A stretch of DNA of 64,000 nucleotides from DATJGR01 sp963812255 (GCA_963812255.1 CAWEUM010000002.1:186001-250000), one strand, 5' to 3'. Shown: positions 7,996-18,148, numbered from the stretch's first letter. A program made the numbers and translations. The notes: generated by a model not told the origin, from the sequence alone.

Positions 7996-10518
7996 ATGAG
8001 CGGCACCCAATTCTCTCTCGAAGTTCGTCCGAAGATCCCGGCAGAACTGCCGCGACTGCCGGAACTGGCGTCGAACCTGATCTATACCTGGGATCGGGAC
8101 CTTCGCCATTTGTTCAGGCAACTGAACAGCAAACTGTATGACACCTGTAGCGGCAACCTCGGCGTGTTTCTGCGGCGACTAGCGCAGTCCGATCTCGATA
8201 CAGCCGCGAACAACCCGGCATATCGCGATGCATACCAGCGCGTCGTCACCGCATACGATGCGTATCACACCCGACGCATGCCCGCCGATCTCGGTCAGCA
8301 CCTCGATCCGCAGCAGGATCTGGTTGCGTACTTCTGCTTCGAATTTGGCTTTCACGAAAGCCTGCCACTCTACAGTGGCGGTCTCGGCATTCTGGCAGCG
8401 GATCATTGCAAGGCTGCATCGGACCTCGGCGTACCGCTGGTCGCAGTCGGGCTGTTGTATCACCAGGGGTTCTTCGAGCAGCGCATAGACGCGCGCGGCC
8501 GTCAGGTGGAGCAGTACACCACCACACGTCTCGAGGATCTTCCACTGCAACTCGCGCGCGATGGGAACGGCGACGAGATCATCGTCACGGTGCCGATCGG
8601 TCACGAACACGTGCAACTGCGCATCTGGCGCGGCCGCGCGGGACATACGATGCTCTACCTGCTCGACAGCGATCTGCCGGCCAATCGCGATACACATCGG
8701 TCCATTACCCACCGGCTCTATGGCGGTGACGAATCGACTCGCGTCATGCAGGAAATCGTCCTTGGCATCGGTGGCGTGCGTGCGTTGAACGCGCTGAACA
8801 TCCAGCCGACGGTGTGGCATCTAAACGAAGGGCACGCCGCGTTCCAGATCATCGAACGCTGTCATGAAAAGATCGCCAAGGGTCTAGCATTCGCAGCCGC
8901 GCTCGAGCACGTTGCCGCTGCCACCGTATTCACTACACATACGCCGGTCGCCGCCGGTCATGACGTTTTCTCTCTGGGAGTGATCGAGGCGCACTTGGGA
9001 CCGTACCTGCAGTCGATTGCATTCGATAGCAGTCAGTTGCTGCAACTCGGGCACAACGGAGAGGCGGACCGTATCAACATGACGTCACTCGCTCTACGCG
9101 GCTCGCGCCATCACAATGGCGTTAGCAAGGTCCACGGACTGGTCGCGTCCGTAAATGAATCTTATGCGTGGCCCGAAATACCTCCCAACGAAAACCCGAT
9201 GGCGTTCGTCACGAATGGCGTTCATCTACAAACGTTTCTCGCGCTCGAATGGGTAAACCTGTTCGATGTCCGCTTCAACGATTGGCGTGTCCGGTTGTCG
9301 GAGCCCGACTATTGGTCATGCATCGATACCATTCCGGACCATCAGTTTTGGAGTATTCGGCAGGAGTTGACCGGCGAGTTGCTGGCTGATGTCGATAGAC
9401 GGTTGCGTCTGCAGCATGAAGCCAACGGTGTGGCGTCATCAACGATCGATCGCGCGACGCGGCTTCTGCAATTGCCGGCCGAAGACGTCCTCGTCATCGG
9501 GTTTGCACGCCGATTTGCGACGTACAAACGCGCAACACTCATATTTTCGGAACGCGAACGGTTGGCGCGTTTGCTCGATGACCCGGCGCGCCCGGTCGTA
9601 CTGATCTTCGCCGGAAAGGCGCACCCTCACGATGAACCGGGCAAACGATTGATCGAACAGATTTACGAGTTGTCGATGAAGCCGGAATTCATCGGCAAGG
9701 TATTGCTGGTCGAGAATTACGATCTGGCGCTGGCTCGAAAGCTCGTCGCGGGGGTTGACGTCTGGCTCAACAATCCGGAGTTCCCACTCGAAGCAAGCGG
9801 GACATCCGGCATGAAGGCCGCGATCAATGGCGCGATCAACTTGTCGGTTCTCGATGGTTGGTGGGCGGAGGGATTCGACGGCAGCAACGGTTGGGCCATC
9901 AAGCCACACGATCTCGGGTGGGACAGCGACTATCGATTCCGCGAAGAGGGCCGCGACCTGATCGATCTGATCGAAAATCACGTCATCCCTTCGTACTTCG
10001 AATCGACCGCCTCACGCGAATGGATTCGCATGGCGAAAGCCTCGATGCGCACGATCATTCCCCACTTCAATGCCGAACGGATGGTGCGGGAGTACGCGGA
10101 GAATCTCTACCGTCCGGCGGCGCGGCAGAACTGCGCGCTGGGTCGCGATCACGCCGCGGAGCTGCTTGCCGACTGGAAACGCCGCATCGCGGAACAGTGG
10201 CCAGGCGTTCGCCTGGAGCGTGTCGACACACCGCCCGGGCACATCGGACACGGCGAGGCGATTACCGTCGATCTGCGAGCGCAACTCGCAGGTCTGACGC
10301 CGACTGACGTGCGCGTGGAGTGCGTCGTCAACCAAGTCGGCCACGAGTCGCAGACGTTCAACGCGATCGAGGTTTCTTCCGATACGGAAGGCGAAACGGC
10401 CTTCCGGCTCGAATTGGCTCCTCCATTCTCTGGTCAGCAAACCTATCAGATCCGGATGTACCCGTATCACCCTCTGTTGTCGCATCCATTCGAGATGGGT
10501 CGAATGCTCTGGATTTAG
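7996..10518 (+). CDS. glgP: alpha-glucan (glycogen) phosphorylase
   Basis: Removes glucose units from glycogen or maltodextrin as glucose-1-phosphate, with pyridoxal phosphate as cofactor. The product has 840 residues and belongs to the GlgP-like glucan phosphorylase branch that begins with a RxxxxxxPxxLxxLxxNLxxxW region rather than the classical E. coli form. The PLP attachment site lies in EASGTSGMKAAINGA, and phosphate-site residues are near RRFATYKRA. The ATG at 7996 gives a natural N terminus and lies 120 bases from the divergent glgC start. It leads the glgP-glgA-glgB operon, so breakdown and synthesis genes are expressed together. Confidence 0.94.
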   Translation: MSGTQFSLEVRPKIPAELPRLPELASNLIYTWDRDLRHLFRQLNSKLYDTCSGNLGVFLRRLAQSDLDTAANNPAYRDAYQRVVTAYDAYHTRRMPADLGQHLDPQQDLVAYFCFEFGFHESLPLYSGGLGILAADHCKAASDLGVPLVAVGLLYHQGFFEQRIDARGRQVEQYTTTRLEDLPLQLARDGNGDEIIVTVPIGHEHVQLRIWRGRAGHTMLYLLDSDLPANRDTHRSITHRLYGGDESTRVMQEIVLGIGGVRALNALNIQPTVWHLNEGHAAFQIIERCHEKIAKGLAFAAALEHVAAATVFTTHTPVAAGHDVFSLGVIEAHLGPYLQSIAFDSSQLLQLGHNGEADRINMTSLALRGSRHHNGVSKVHGLVASVNESYAWPEIPPNENPMAFVTNGVHLQTFLALEWVNLFDVRFNDWRVRLSEPDYWSCIDTIPDHQFWSIRQELTGELLADVDRRLRLQHEANGVASSTIDRATRLLQLPAEDVLVIGFARRFATYKRATLIFSERERLARLLDDPARPVVLIFAGKAHPHDEPGKRLIEQIYELSMKPEFIGKVLLVENYDLALARKLVAGVDVWLNNPEFPLEASGTSGMKAAINGAINLSVLDGWWAEGFDGSNGWAIKPHDLGWDSDYRFREEGRDLIDLIENHVIPSYFESTASREWIRMAKASMRTIIPHFNAERMVREYAENLYRPAARQNCALGRDHAAELLADWKRRIAEQWPGVRLERVDTPPGHIGHGEAITVDLRAQLAGLTPTDVRVECVVNQVGHESQTFNAIEVSSDTEGETAFRLELAPPFSGQQTYQIRMYPYHPLLSHPFEMGRMLWI

Positions 10519-10568
10519 CGTGGTGCGCCGCGCACGACGCTTCCCTGGCCAATCCCCCGGAGGAATTC

Positions 10569-12014
10569 ATGAGCAGGCTGCGTCTCCTGTTCGCCGCCAG
10601 TGAAATGGCACCGTTGGTCAAAACCGGTGGACTCGCCGACGTCGCTGGGGGCCTGACATCAGCGCTGCGGTCTCTTGATTGTGACGTTCGCGTGGTGTTG
10701 CCGGCTTACGGCGATCTGCTGGCGCGCGTCGATACACCCCATTCGATCGCACGTACCCGGCTGGGCCGCTACGACGTCGAAGTGCTCGAAACCAACGTGC
10801 CGCAGGGCCAACGGATCTGGCTGGTCGCGTGTGCCGAACTATTCGGTCGCAACGGCAATCCGTATCTCGCCGGCGATGGTAGAGACTGGCCCGACAATGC
10901 CGATCGCTTCGCTTTGTTTTCCCTCGCGATTGCGTGGCTCGCACGGCCAACGAACTTGAGGTTTCACGCCGACGTTGTCCATCTGAACGACTGGCAGACG
11001 GGCCTCGCGGCAGCGTGGCTCCGGCGAGAGGCAAATCCCACACCGAGCGTCTTCAGCATTCACAATCTCGCCTACCAGGGCAACTTCGACCGCGCGACTT
11101 TCGAGCGCCTCGGGTTACCTGCCGAGTTCTGGTCGTTCGACGGTATCGAGTTCCACGACTCGATGTCTTGCATGAAGAGCGGCATTGCGTTCGCCGATCG
11201 CCTCACAACCGTGAGCCCGAGTTACGCCAGAGAGATTCAAACGCCCGAATACGGCTGCGGTTTCGATGGATTGATTCGTCATCGCGCGACGGTGCTGCAT
11301 GGTATCGTGAACGGCATCGACAGCACCGTCTGGAATCCGTCGATCGATCCGCTTTTGCGCGCACGCTATTCCGAGACCACCCTCGAACGCAAACTCATCA
11401 ACAAGCGCGCCCTGCAAGGGTCGTTGGACCTCGATGCATCCGACGTGCCTCTGCTCGGTGTCGTCAGTCGGCTCGTCCATCAAAAAGGCATCGATCTGAT
11501 TCTGTCGCTGATCGATTCGCTGGAATCGCTGCCGGCGCAGCTCGTCGTGCTGGGCAATGGCGAGGCCGCGATCGAAGCGGCATTGCATGCCGCAGGCAGA
11601 CGACATGCCGGTCGCGTCGCGTACGTATCGCAGCACGACGAACGACTGGCGCATCAGATCGAAGCCGGCGCAGACATCTTCCTGATGCCGTCGCGCTACG
11701 AACCGTGCGGCCTGAATCAGATGTACAGTCAGACATACGGCACCGTACCGGTAGTGCGCCGAACCGGCGGGCTGATCGATACTGTCGATGCCGTCATGGG
11801 TCGCGACGGAACGGGGTTCTTCTTCGAGTCTGCTACCCCCGATGCGCTACTGGATGCAATCAGGCGCGCCGTCGAGGCATACCACGACAGACACAGGTGG
11901 CGCGCAATCCAGCGCAACGGCATGGCCCGCGATTTCTCGTGGCGCGCCAGCGCATTGCGCTACCTCGATCTGTACGAATCGTTGATCGGCAACCGACAGC
12001 CAGTGTCTCAATGA
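10569..12014 (+). CDS. glgA: glycogen synthase (ADP-glucose type)
   Basis: Transfers glucose from ADP-glucose onto the non-reducing ends of alpha-1,4-glucan (GT5 family). The ATG at 10569 is preceded by a strong GGAGGAATTC ribosome site and gives 481 residues. The substrate loop KTGGLADVAGGL is at the N terminus. SIHNLAYQG and PSRYEPCGLNQMYSQTYGTVPVVRRTGGL, the C-terminal nucleotide-sugar domain, are also present. It starts 50 bases after glgP and its stop overlaps the start of glgB by four bases (ATGA). Confidence 0.97.
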   Translation: MSRLRLLFAASEMAPLVKTGGLADVAGGLTSALRSLDCDVRVVLPAYGDLLARVDTPHSIARTRLGRYDVEVLETNVPQGQRIWLVACAELFGRNGNPYLAGDGRDWPDNADRFALFSLAIAWLARPTNLRFHADVVHLNDWQTGLAAAWLRREANPTPSVFSIHNLAYQGNFDRATFERLGLPAEFWSFDGIEFHDSMSCMKSGIAFADRLTTVSPSYAREIQTPEYGCGFDGLIRHRATVLHGIVNGIDSTVWNPSIDPLLRARYSETTLERKLINKRALQGSLDLDASDVPLLGVVSRLVHQKGIDLILSLIDSLESLPAQLVVLGNGEAAIEAALHAAGRRHAGRVAYVSQHDERLAHQIEAGADIFLMPSRYEPCGLNQMYSQTYGTVPVVRRTGGLIDTVDAVMGRDGTGFFFESATPDALLDAIRRAVEAYHDRHRWRAIQRNGMARDFSWRASALRYLDLYESLIGNRQPVSQ

Positions 12015-14197
12015 AGCTGAATATCGATCCGCACCGAATCGAACGCCTACTGGCGGGGCGGGATCACGGGCCGTCAGAGCTGCTCGGCTGCAGGCGGAGC
12101 GCAGGCAAAGCGCTGGTCACGGCGTTCATTCCGGAAGCTCGAGCGGTTGAGCTGGCCAATGGGCCGCCGCTCGAATTCACGCGCTGGCCCGGGCTATTCC
12201 AGTGGCGCGGTCCGAGTGCCGAGATCGATATCCACTACCGGTTGCACTGGCTCGACCGGGCGAGCCGAACGCACGTTGAACTCGATGCCTTCAGCTTTCG
12301 GGCCGACCTGAGCGCCGACGATTTGTATCTGTTCAACGAAGGCCGGCTGCGACACGCGTTCAACGTGCTGGGCGCCGTTCCGGTCGTGGTCGACGGATTC
12401 AGCGGCATCCGCTTTGCGGTTTGGGCCCCGAACGCTGAACGCGTCAGCGTCGTGGCTGACTTCAATGACTGGGACGGACGCCGCCATCCCATGAACGTGC
12501 TGGGAGACAGTGGAATCTGGTGTCTGTTTATTCCCGAGGTTGCTGCCGGCGCGCGCTACAAATTCGAGATTCGCAATCGCGACAGCGGTGCGATTACCTT
12601 GAAGGCGGATCCCTACGGGCGCGAATTTCAGCTACGGCCCGAGACTGCATCCGTGATCACCGCCCCCTCGGAATATCGCTGGGAAGACGATCATTGGATC
12701 GCAAAGCGCCATCGACAGAAACCCGCGCAATGTCCCATATCGATCTACGAGGTCCACCTCGGATCCTGGCAACGGGCCGAAGACGGCGGCTTTCTCGACT
12801 ATCGAACACTGGCGCGAAATCTTGCGGTCCACGTCAAGGCGCTCGGCTTCAGCCATGTCGAGCTGATGCCGATCACCGAACATCCTTTCGACGGATCTTG
12901 GGGCTATCAGACGCTTGGCTACTTTGCGCCGACGCGACGCTTCGGGTCACCGGACGACTTTCGCTGGTTCGTCGATCATCTGCACCAGAACGACATCGGC
13001 GTGCTGCTCGACTGGGTGCCGGCGCACTTCCCGCGCGATTCCCACGGGCTCGCACGATTCGACGGCACCGCGCTGTACGAGCACGCAGATCCGCGCCGTG
13101 GCGAACACCGCGATTGGGACACGCTGATCTTCAACTACGGCCGCAACGAAGTGCGCAATTTTCTGACGAGCAGCGCGCTGTTCTGGCTGCTCGAGTTTCA
13201 CATAGACGGCTTGCGTGTCGATGCGGTCGCATCAATGTTGTACCTCGACTACTCGCGCCCCGAAGGTGACTGGGTGCCGAATCGATTCGGCGGACGCGAG
13301 AATCTCGAAGCGATTGCGTGGATCAGGGAACTCAACCAGGTCACGCACCACGAATCACCGGGAACCATGATCATTGCCGAGGAGTCGACCGCATGGCCAC
13401 AGGTGACACAACCGACGGACACCGGCGGTTTGGGATTCACCCTGAAATGGAATATGGGGTGGATGAACGACACGTTGGCCTATGCCGGGATCGATCCGGT
13501 CCATCGAAAATATCATCACAGGAATCTGACCTTTGGCATGTTGTACGCCTACACCGAGCACTTCGTACTGCCGCTGTCGCACGACGAGGTGGTGCATGGC
13601 AAAGCGTCGCTGCTGTCGAAGATGCCTGGCGACGATTGGCAGCGCTTTGCCAATCTGCGCCTGTTGTTCACCTATCAGTTCACGATGCCGGGCAAAAAAC
13701 TGCTGTTCATGGGTGGTGAGTTCGGCCAACGAGACGAATGGAACTACGATGGCACACTGGACTGGCAGCTATTCGACTTTGCGCCGCACCGCGGCGTCTT
13801 CGAACTGCTGCGAACGCTGGCTGCTCTTTATCGAGACGAACCCGCATTCGCGTTGGATTCGGATCCGACCGGATTTCAATGGATCGATTGCGACGATGTT
13901 GGTCATTCCGTGATTTCCTTCGAGCGACGCGCCGGCCCCAACCGCGTGATCGTCGTGCTGAACTTCACACCGGTTCCGCGCCATGACTATCGCATCGGCG
14001 CACCCGTGGCGGGCGCGTACCGCGAACTCTTCAACTCCGACTCCGCGTACTTCGGTGGCTCGAACCTCGGCAACGCCGGGGGTCGCACGACGCAGCCGAT
14101 TCCCAGCGTGGGCTACCCGCAGTCACTGGTATTGACGTTGCCGCCGCTCGCCGGAATCATTCTTGCGCCCGGGCCGTCCTCCTCAGCGACGACCTGA
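12011..14197 (+). CDS. glgB: 1,4-alpha-glucan branching enzyme
   Basis: Introduces alpha-1,6 branches into glycogen. The start at 12011 overlaps the glgA stop (ATGA), implying translational coupling; the much longer open frame upstream is the wrong frame over glgA. The 728-residue protein has N-terminal beta-sandwich domains (about 1-220) and a GH13 TIM barrel. The catalytic Asp lies in GLRVDAVASMLY, the acid Glu in IIAEEST and the transition-state Asp in LSHDEVVHG, followed by a C-terminal all-beta domain. It ends 41 bases inside the 3' end of malQ, which converges on it. Confidence 0.97.
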   Translation: MKLNIDPHRIERLLAGRDHGPSELLGCRRSAGKALVTAFIPEARAVELANGPPLEFTRWPGLFQWRGPSAEIDIHYRLHWLDRASRTHVELDAFSFRADLSADDLYLFNEGRLRHAFNVLGAVPVVVDGFSGIRFAVWAPNAERVSVVADFNDWDGRRHPMNVLGDSGIWCLFIPEVAAGARYKFEIRNRDSGAITLKADPYGREFQLRPETASVITAPSEYRWEDDHWIAKRHRQKPAQCPISIYEVHLGSWQRAEDGGFLDYRTLARNLAVHVKALGFSHVELMPITEHPFDGSWGYQTLGYFAPTRRFGSPDDFRWFVDHLHQNDIGVLLDWVPAHFPRDSHGLARFDGTALYEHADPRRGEHRDWDTLIFNYGRNEVRNFLTSSALFWLLEFHIDGLRVDAVASMLYLDYSRPEGDWVPNRFGGRENLEAIAWIRELNQVTHHESPGTMIIAEESTAWPQVTQPTDTGGLGFTLKWNMGWMNDTLAYAGIDPVHRKYHHRNLTFGMLYAYTEHFVLPLSHDEVVHGKASLLSKMPGDDWQRFANLRLLFTYQFTMPGKKLLFMGGEFGQRDEWNYDGTLDWQLFDFAPHRGVFELLRTLAALYRDEPAFALDSDPTGFQWIDCDDVGHSVISFERRAGPNRVIVVLNFTPVPRHDYRIGAPVAGAYRELFNSDSAYFGGSNLGNAGGRTTQPIPSVGYPQSLVLTLPPLAGIILAPGPSSSATT

Positions 14198-15551
14198 TTT
14201 GCGCTGCGAGGTCGCGGGTCAGACGCCGCGTATTGAAGCGCCAAGCCCAATTGCCTTCCGGGATGCCAGGCGTGTTCATTCGGTGCGCACCGTCGAGTCG
14301 TAAGAAATCCTGCATCGGCACAATGGCCAGATTCGCTGTGGAACGAAGCACCATTTCGATCAATGGCCACGGCATCGGCTGATCGGTCCCCGCCAACCGA
14401 TCGACTTCGTTGCGCGTCGTTTCATCCAGACTGAGATACCAACCCAAGGTCGTGTCGTTGTCGTGGGTGCCTGTGTACGCCACGGCATTCTCGACGTAAT
14501 TGACCGGAAGGTGGGGATTGTCGGGATCTCCGCTGAACGCGAACTGCGCAACCCGCATACCGGGCAGACTGAATTCATCCCGCAGCGCATTGACCTGCGG
14601 CGTGATGACGCCGAGATCTTCGGCAACGACCGGCAGCTCGTCGAAGCTGTCGTGGAGCTTCGCAAGGAGCGCGCGACCCGACGCCGGCTGCCATGAACCG
14701 GCCGCGGCACTGCTCGCATCGGGCGGCACGGCCCAATACGATTCCAGACCGCGAAAATGATCGATTCGTACGAGATCGAACACCCGCAACTGGGACTTCA
14801 TGCGTTCGACCCACCAGACGAATCCGCGCTCGGCCATCGTATTCCAGTCGTACACCGGGTTGCCCCATAGCTGACCCGTCTTGGAAAAGTAGTCAGGCGG
14901 TACGCCCGCAACACATCGTGGCCGCTGTCGATTGTCCAACTGAAACAGATCCTGATGTGCCCAGACATCTGCGCTGTCGAACGCCGGGTAGAGCGGCATG
15001 TCGCCAAACAGTCGCACCCTTCGTGACGCCGCTTCGCGGCGCAACGCTGCGAATCCATGCGCCACCGCAAACTGGGCCAGACGCAATCCTTCGAGGTCTG
15101 CGCGATACTCGCGATCTAATCGAACCAGTGCATCGCCATCGTAGCGGCGCAGGCCGTCCGGCCAAACCGCCCAATCGGTTCCATGTATGCGCGACCCAAC
15201 CTCGTACCGACAATAGTCGTCCAGCCAGTACGCCTGGTCGGCGATGAACGCTTCGTAAGCATCGGCGTGCGTCGAAGCATATTTCACCAGTCTTGCCTCG
15301 TTCGCCAGGTCCAGACCGGGATCGAGCAGCGCGGTGTGCAGCGCAAACAACGACGCGCTGTGGTACGGCGATCCATGTCGATCGGGTGGGTTCAGCGGAA
15401 GCATCTGCCAGACCGACAGACCCGCCCGCTCGATGAAATCGAGGAACTCCTGCGCGCTGCGGCCGAGCGTACCGGTAACACCCGGGCCTGGCAGCGATGT
15501 GATATGGCACAGCACGCCAGCACACCGATGCGACAGTTCGTCTATCGGCAT
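14157..15551 (-). CDS. malQ: 4-alpha-glucanotransferase (amylomaltase)
   Basis: Transfers glucan segments between maltodextrins (GH77), making short chains usable by the phosphorylase. The product is 464 residues, slightly short for the family. It begins MPIDELSHRCAGVLCHITSLPGPGVTGTLG, typical of the compact bacterial form, and has the QMLPLNPPDRHGSPYHSASLFA segment. RIDHFRGLESYWAVP carries the nucleophile Asp, and VVAEDLGVI carries the acid/base Glu. It lies six bases downstream of zwf on the same strand and overlaps the end of glgB tail to tail. Confidence 0.95.
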   Translation of the reverse strand: MPIDELSHRCAGVLCHITSLPGPGVTGTLGRSAQEFLDFIERAGLSVWQMLPLNPPDRHGSPYHSASLFALHTALLDPGLDLANEARLVKYASTHADAYEAFIADQAYWLDDYCRYEVGSRIHGTDWAVWPDGLRRYDGDALVRLDREYRADLEGLRLAQFAVAHGFAALRREAASRRVRLFGDMPLYPAFDSADVWAHQDLFQLDNRQRPRCVAGVPPDYFSKTGQLWGNPVYDWNTMAERGFVWWVERMKSQLRVFDLVRIDHFRGLESYWAVPPDASSAAAGSWQPASGRALLAKLHDSFDELPVVAEDLGVITPQVNALRDEFSLPGMRVAQFAFSGDPDNPHLPVNYVENAVAYTGTHDNDTTLGWYLSLDETTRNEVDRLAGTDQPMPWPLIEMVLRSTANLAIVPMQDFLRLDGAHRMNTPGIPEGNWAWRFNTRRLTRDLAAQIRSSLRRTARAQE

Positions 15552-15557
15552 GTGAGC

Positions 15558-16988
15558 TTATGGCCTCTTTGCGGCATTCGTCGGCCGTGCTGAAGGCGAC
15601 TCGGCGTCAACGCGTTTCGGACTGTTCCAGCCACCAAACGAATCCATCATCTCATCCGCGCGCGGCGGCCCCCAACTGTCCACCGGATACGGTAGTACAT
15701 CCGACTCCAACGCCAGAATCGGATCGACGATGCGCCAGGCCGCTTCGACCTCGTCCTGGCGGGCAAACAACGTCGCGTCCCCCAGCATCGCATCTCCAAT
15801 CAGTCGTTCGTAGGCATCCATTGCATCGCTGTGCTGGTGACAGACGAAGAGTTCCACGTTCTGACCGGCCATGTTTTCGCCGGGCATTTTTGCTCGCGCG
15901 CCCAACGCTATTGCGACATCGGGACCGAGCCGAAACCGCACGTAATTGTTGGAACCGGGCATCGGTTCGCCGAACACCGATGACGGGGGCCGCTTCAATT
16001 GAACGATCACTTCAGTCGCAGTGACCGGCAGTGATTTACCGGCGCGAATGAAAAACGGTACACCGTCCCAACGCCACGAGTCGATGTGAAGCCGCATCGC
16101 TGCATAGGTCTCCACCTGAGAGCCGGGCGAGACGCCCGGTTGATCGCGGTACCCGGCATACTGGCCGCGTACCAGGGTGGGGCTGCTGAGCGGACGCATA
16201 GAGCGCAACACCTTGACCTTCTCGTCGCGCATCGAGTCACGATCGCCGCTCACTGGCGGCTCCATGGCCAGCAGACCCACAACCTGCAGCAAATGATTCT
16301 GCACGACATCTCGAATCGCGCCGGCCTCTTCGTAAAAGCGGCCCCGACCCGCGACGCCAAATCGCTCCGCCATCGTGATCTGCACGCTTTCGACGAAGTT
16401 GCGATTCCACACTGGCTCGAGGAACGAATTCGCGAACCGAAAGTACAGCAGGTTCTGAACCGGTTCCTTGCCGAGATAGTGGTCGATACGGAAGATAGCC
16501 GTCTCCGCAAAGTACCGGTGCAGGTCGCTATTCAGCGCCTGAGCCGACGCCAGATCGCGACCGAATGGCTTCTCGACCACGACCCGTGCGCCCGACGCAC
16601 ACCCCGATTCGCCGAGTCCATTCAATACGGTTGGAAACATGCTCGGCGGAATGGCGAGATAGAACAGCGGGTGTTGCGCACCGTCCAACGTGCGATACAG
16701 CGCGGTGAACGCGGCCGGATCATTGTAGTCACCGTCGACGTAGCGCAAGTTTGCCGTCAACCGATCGAGCACGGTATGGTCCGGATGCTGCACAAACGTG
16801 TTCACGCTGTCGCGTGCGCGGGCCTGAAGTCTCTCGAGACTCCAGCCAGCACGCGCCACACCGATCACCGGAACATTCAAACGGTTGCGCGCGGTGAGTT
16901 TGTACAGTGCCGGGAAGATCTTGCGATGTGCAAGGTCACCCGAGACACCAAATAGAACGATCGCGTCGGCATGCTCAACAGCATTCAT
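15558..16988 (-). CDS. zwf: glucose-6-phosphate 1-dehydrogenase
   Basis: Oxidises glucose-6-phosphate to 6-phosphogluconolactone with NADP or NAD, the entry to the pentose phosphate and Entner-Doudoroff routes. I favour the ATG ending at 16988 (476 residues), with GGGA about 7 bases upstream; a GTG four codons earlier is possible. The nucleotide-binding motif is FGVSGDLAHRKIFPALY and the active-site signature is RIDHYLGKEPVQNLL. It is the first gene of a zwf-malQ pair and is divergent from tusD. No pgl, edd or gnd gene is adjacent. Confidence 0.96.
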   Translation of the reverse strand: MNAVEHADAIVLFGVSGDLAHRKIFPALYKLTARNRLNVPVIGVARAGWSLERLQARARDSVNTFVQHPDHTVLDRLTANLRYVDGDYNDPAAFTALYRTLDGAQHPLFYLAIPPSMFPTVLNGLGESGCASGARVVVEKPFGRDLASAQALNSDLHRYFAETAIFRIDHYLGKEPVQNLLYFRFANSFLEPVWNRNFVESVQITMAERFGVAGRGRFYEEAGAIRDVVQNHLLQVVGLLAMEPPVSGDRDSMRDEKVKVLRSMRPLSSPTLVRGQYAGYRDQPGVSPGSQVETYAAMRLHIDSWRWDGVPFFIRAGKSLPVTATEVIVQLKRPPSSVFGEPMPGSNNYVRFRLGPDVAIALGARAKMPGENMAGQNVELFVCHQHSDAMDAYERLIGDAMLGDATLFARQDEVEAAWRIVDPILALESDVLPYPVDSWGPPRADEMMDSFGGWNSPKRVDAESPSARPTNAAKRP

Positions 16989-17109
16989 ACAAATTCCCAC
17001 ACTCGCTACATCAACAACACCTGAGCGCGCAGTCGCGGACGGTACCCTCGCCTCGCATCCGCGACACGCATATCATGCCGGACCAGTCGATACGAGCCTC
17101 ATAAGTTAC

Positions 17110-17502
17110 GTGAACTACGCGATTGCCGTCCACGGGGATGCAGCGAATAGCGAATCGCCTCGAACAGCTCTGCGATTTGCGCGCGCCGCGCTGGCCAAGG
17201 GTCATCGGATCCATCGGGTGTTTTTCTACCACGCAGGGGTGAACCTCGCGAATTCATTGGTCGTTTCGCCGCAGGGCGAACCCGATATCGCCGCCGATTG
17301 GGCGCGCTTCGCGATGGAGAATGGTATCGAACTGGCCGTTTGCGTCGCCGCGGCACTGCGCCGGGGCGTGTTGAGCGCGGAAGACGCGGACCGCTACGAA
17401 CGCATCGCAGCAAATGTCAAAACGCCGTTCCAGATTGTCGGACTCGGACAGCTGATCGAAGCCGCGATCGAAACCGACCGATTCGTCACGTTCTGCGCAT
17501 GA
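17110..17502 (+). CDS. tusD: sulfurtransferase subunit TusD (DsrE-like)
   Basis: One of three DsrE-fold subunits of the TusBCD complex, which relays persulfide sulfur from TusA to TusE for 2-thiouridine synthesis on tRNA by MnmA. The GTG at 17110 gives the normal MNYAIAVHG start and 130 residues; the frame is open upstream but over the zwf promoter region. The conserved sulfur-carrying Cys is residue 78 in LAVCVAAALRRGV, the same position as in E. coli TusD. The four-base ATGA overlap with tusC indicates coupling. mnmA lies about 17 kb away in the same window. Confidence 0.93.
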   Translation: MNYAIAVHGDAANSESPRTALRFARAALAKGHRIHRVFFYHAGVNLANSLVVSPQGEPDIAADWARFAMENGIELAVCVAAALRRGVLSAEDADRYERIAANVKTPFQIVGLGQLIEAAIETDRFVTFCA

Positions 17503-17849
17503 CACGGCGCCGCATTCTGTTTCTCATTGCGCATCCGCCTCGTCGAGGCGCATTGGCACTGGAGGTGCTCGACGAAGTGTTGGTCGGTGCAGCATTCGAA
17601 CAACAGATCTCGGTGCTGTTCGTCGGCGACGGTGTTTATCAGCTTCTCCAAACCGATACGACGCCCGACAACGGCGTGCGAGGCTATCGCGCGCTACCGA
17701 CGTATGACATCAGAGATATCTATGTCGAGAAGACCGCGATTCGACGTCGAGGCCTTGCCCTCGACGCACTGGTGCTTCCTACCATGGCGCTGTCACGGCG
17801 GGGTATTCAGGCTTTGATCGCCGCCCAAGACGTCGTAGTGCCGGATTGA
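17499..17849 (+). CDS. tusC: sulfurtransferase complex subunit TusC
   Basis: DsrF-like subunit of the TusBCD sulfur-relay complex. The ATG at 17499 overlaps the tusD stop by four bases and gives 116 residues, close to the usual length. The N-terminal RRRILFLIAHPPRRGALALEVLDEVL strand-helix unit and the VLFVGDGVYQLLQ segment are typical of the family. The next start overlaps its stop by one base. I assign it from family resemblance and gene order; it carries no active cysteine of its own, as in other TusC proteins. Confidence 0.9.
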   Translation: MTRRRILFLIAHPPRRGALALEVLDEVLVGAAFEQQISVLFVGDGVYQLLQTDTTPDNGVRGYRALPTYDIRDIYVEKTAIRRRGLALDALVLPTMALSRRGIQALIAAQDVVVPD

Positions 17850-18148
17850 TGGCGACCTTGCACATCTTCCATATACCAGACGTCGGCGGCGCGGCCCTGT
17901 CGAATTGCCTGCGCTGCGCATCGCCCGGCGACTCGGTATTGCTGATCGGCAACGGCGTGTTGTGCGCCGTTTCATCCGTCTTCGCGCACACACCGTCGCA
18001 TGGCAAAGATCTGTCGTGGTATGCACTGGCCGACGACATTGCGACGCGCGGGATCGGCGACCGCATTGCGGAACAGATTCGCCAGATCGACGACGGAGCG
18101 TTTGTCGATCTGGTTGCAGCGCATCAGCCGATCGTCAGCTGGAGCTGA
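17849..18148 (+). CDS. tusB: sulfurtransferase complex subunit TusB
   Basis: DsrH-like small subunit of the TusBCD complex, 99 residues. The ATG at 17849 shares its first base with the tusC stop. The sequence MATLHIFHIPDVGGAALSNCLRCASPGDSVLLIGNGVL fits the TusB N terminus, and the protein ends VAAHQPIVSWS with the usual terminal hydrophobic-Trp pattern. It completes the tusDCB operon; tusE follows after four bases. Confidence 0.9.
   Translation: MATLHIFHIPDVGGAALSNCLRCASPGDSVLLIGNGVLCAVSSVFAHTPSHGKDLSWYALADDIATRGIGDRIAEQIRQIDDGAFVDLVAAHQPIVSWS

Noticed and set aside
10934..14197. A 1087-codon open frame spanning glgA and glgB
   Set aside because: Only the part from 12011 encodes branching enzyme; the upstream part is an Arg-rich alternative frame across glgA without any protein-like pattern.
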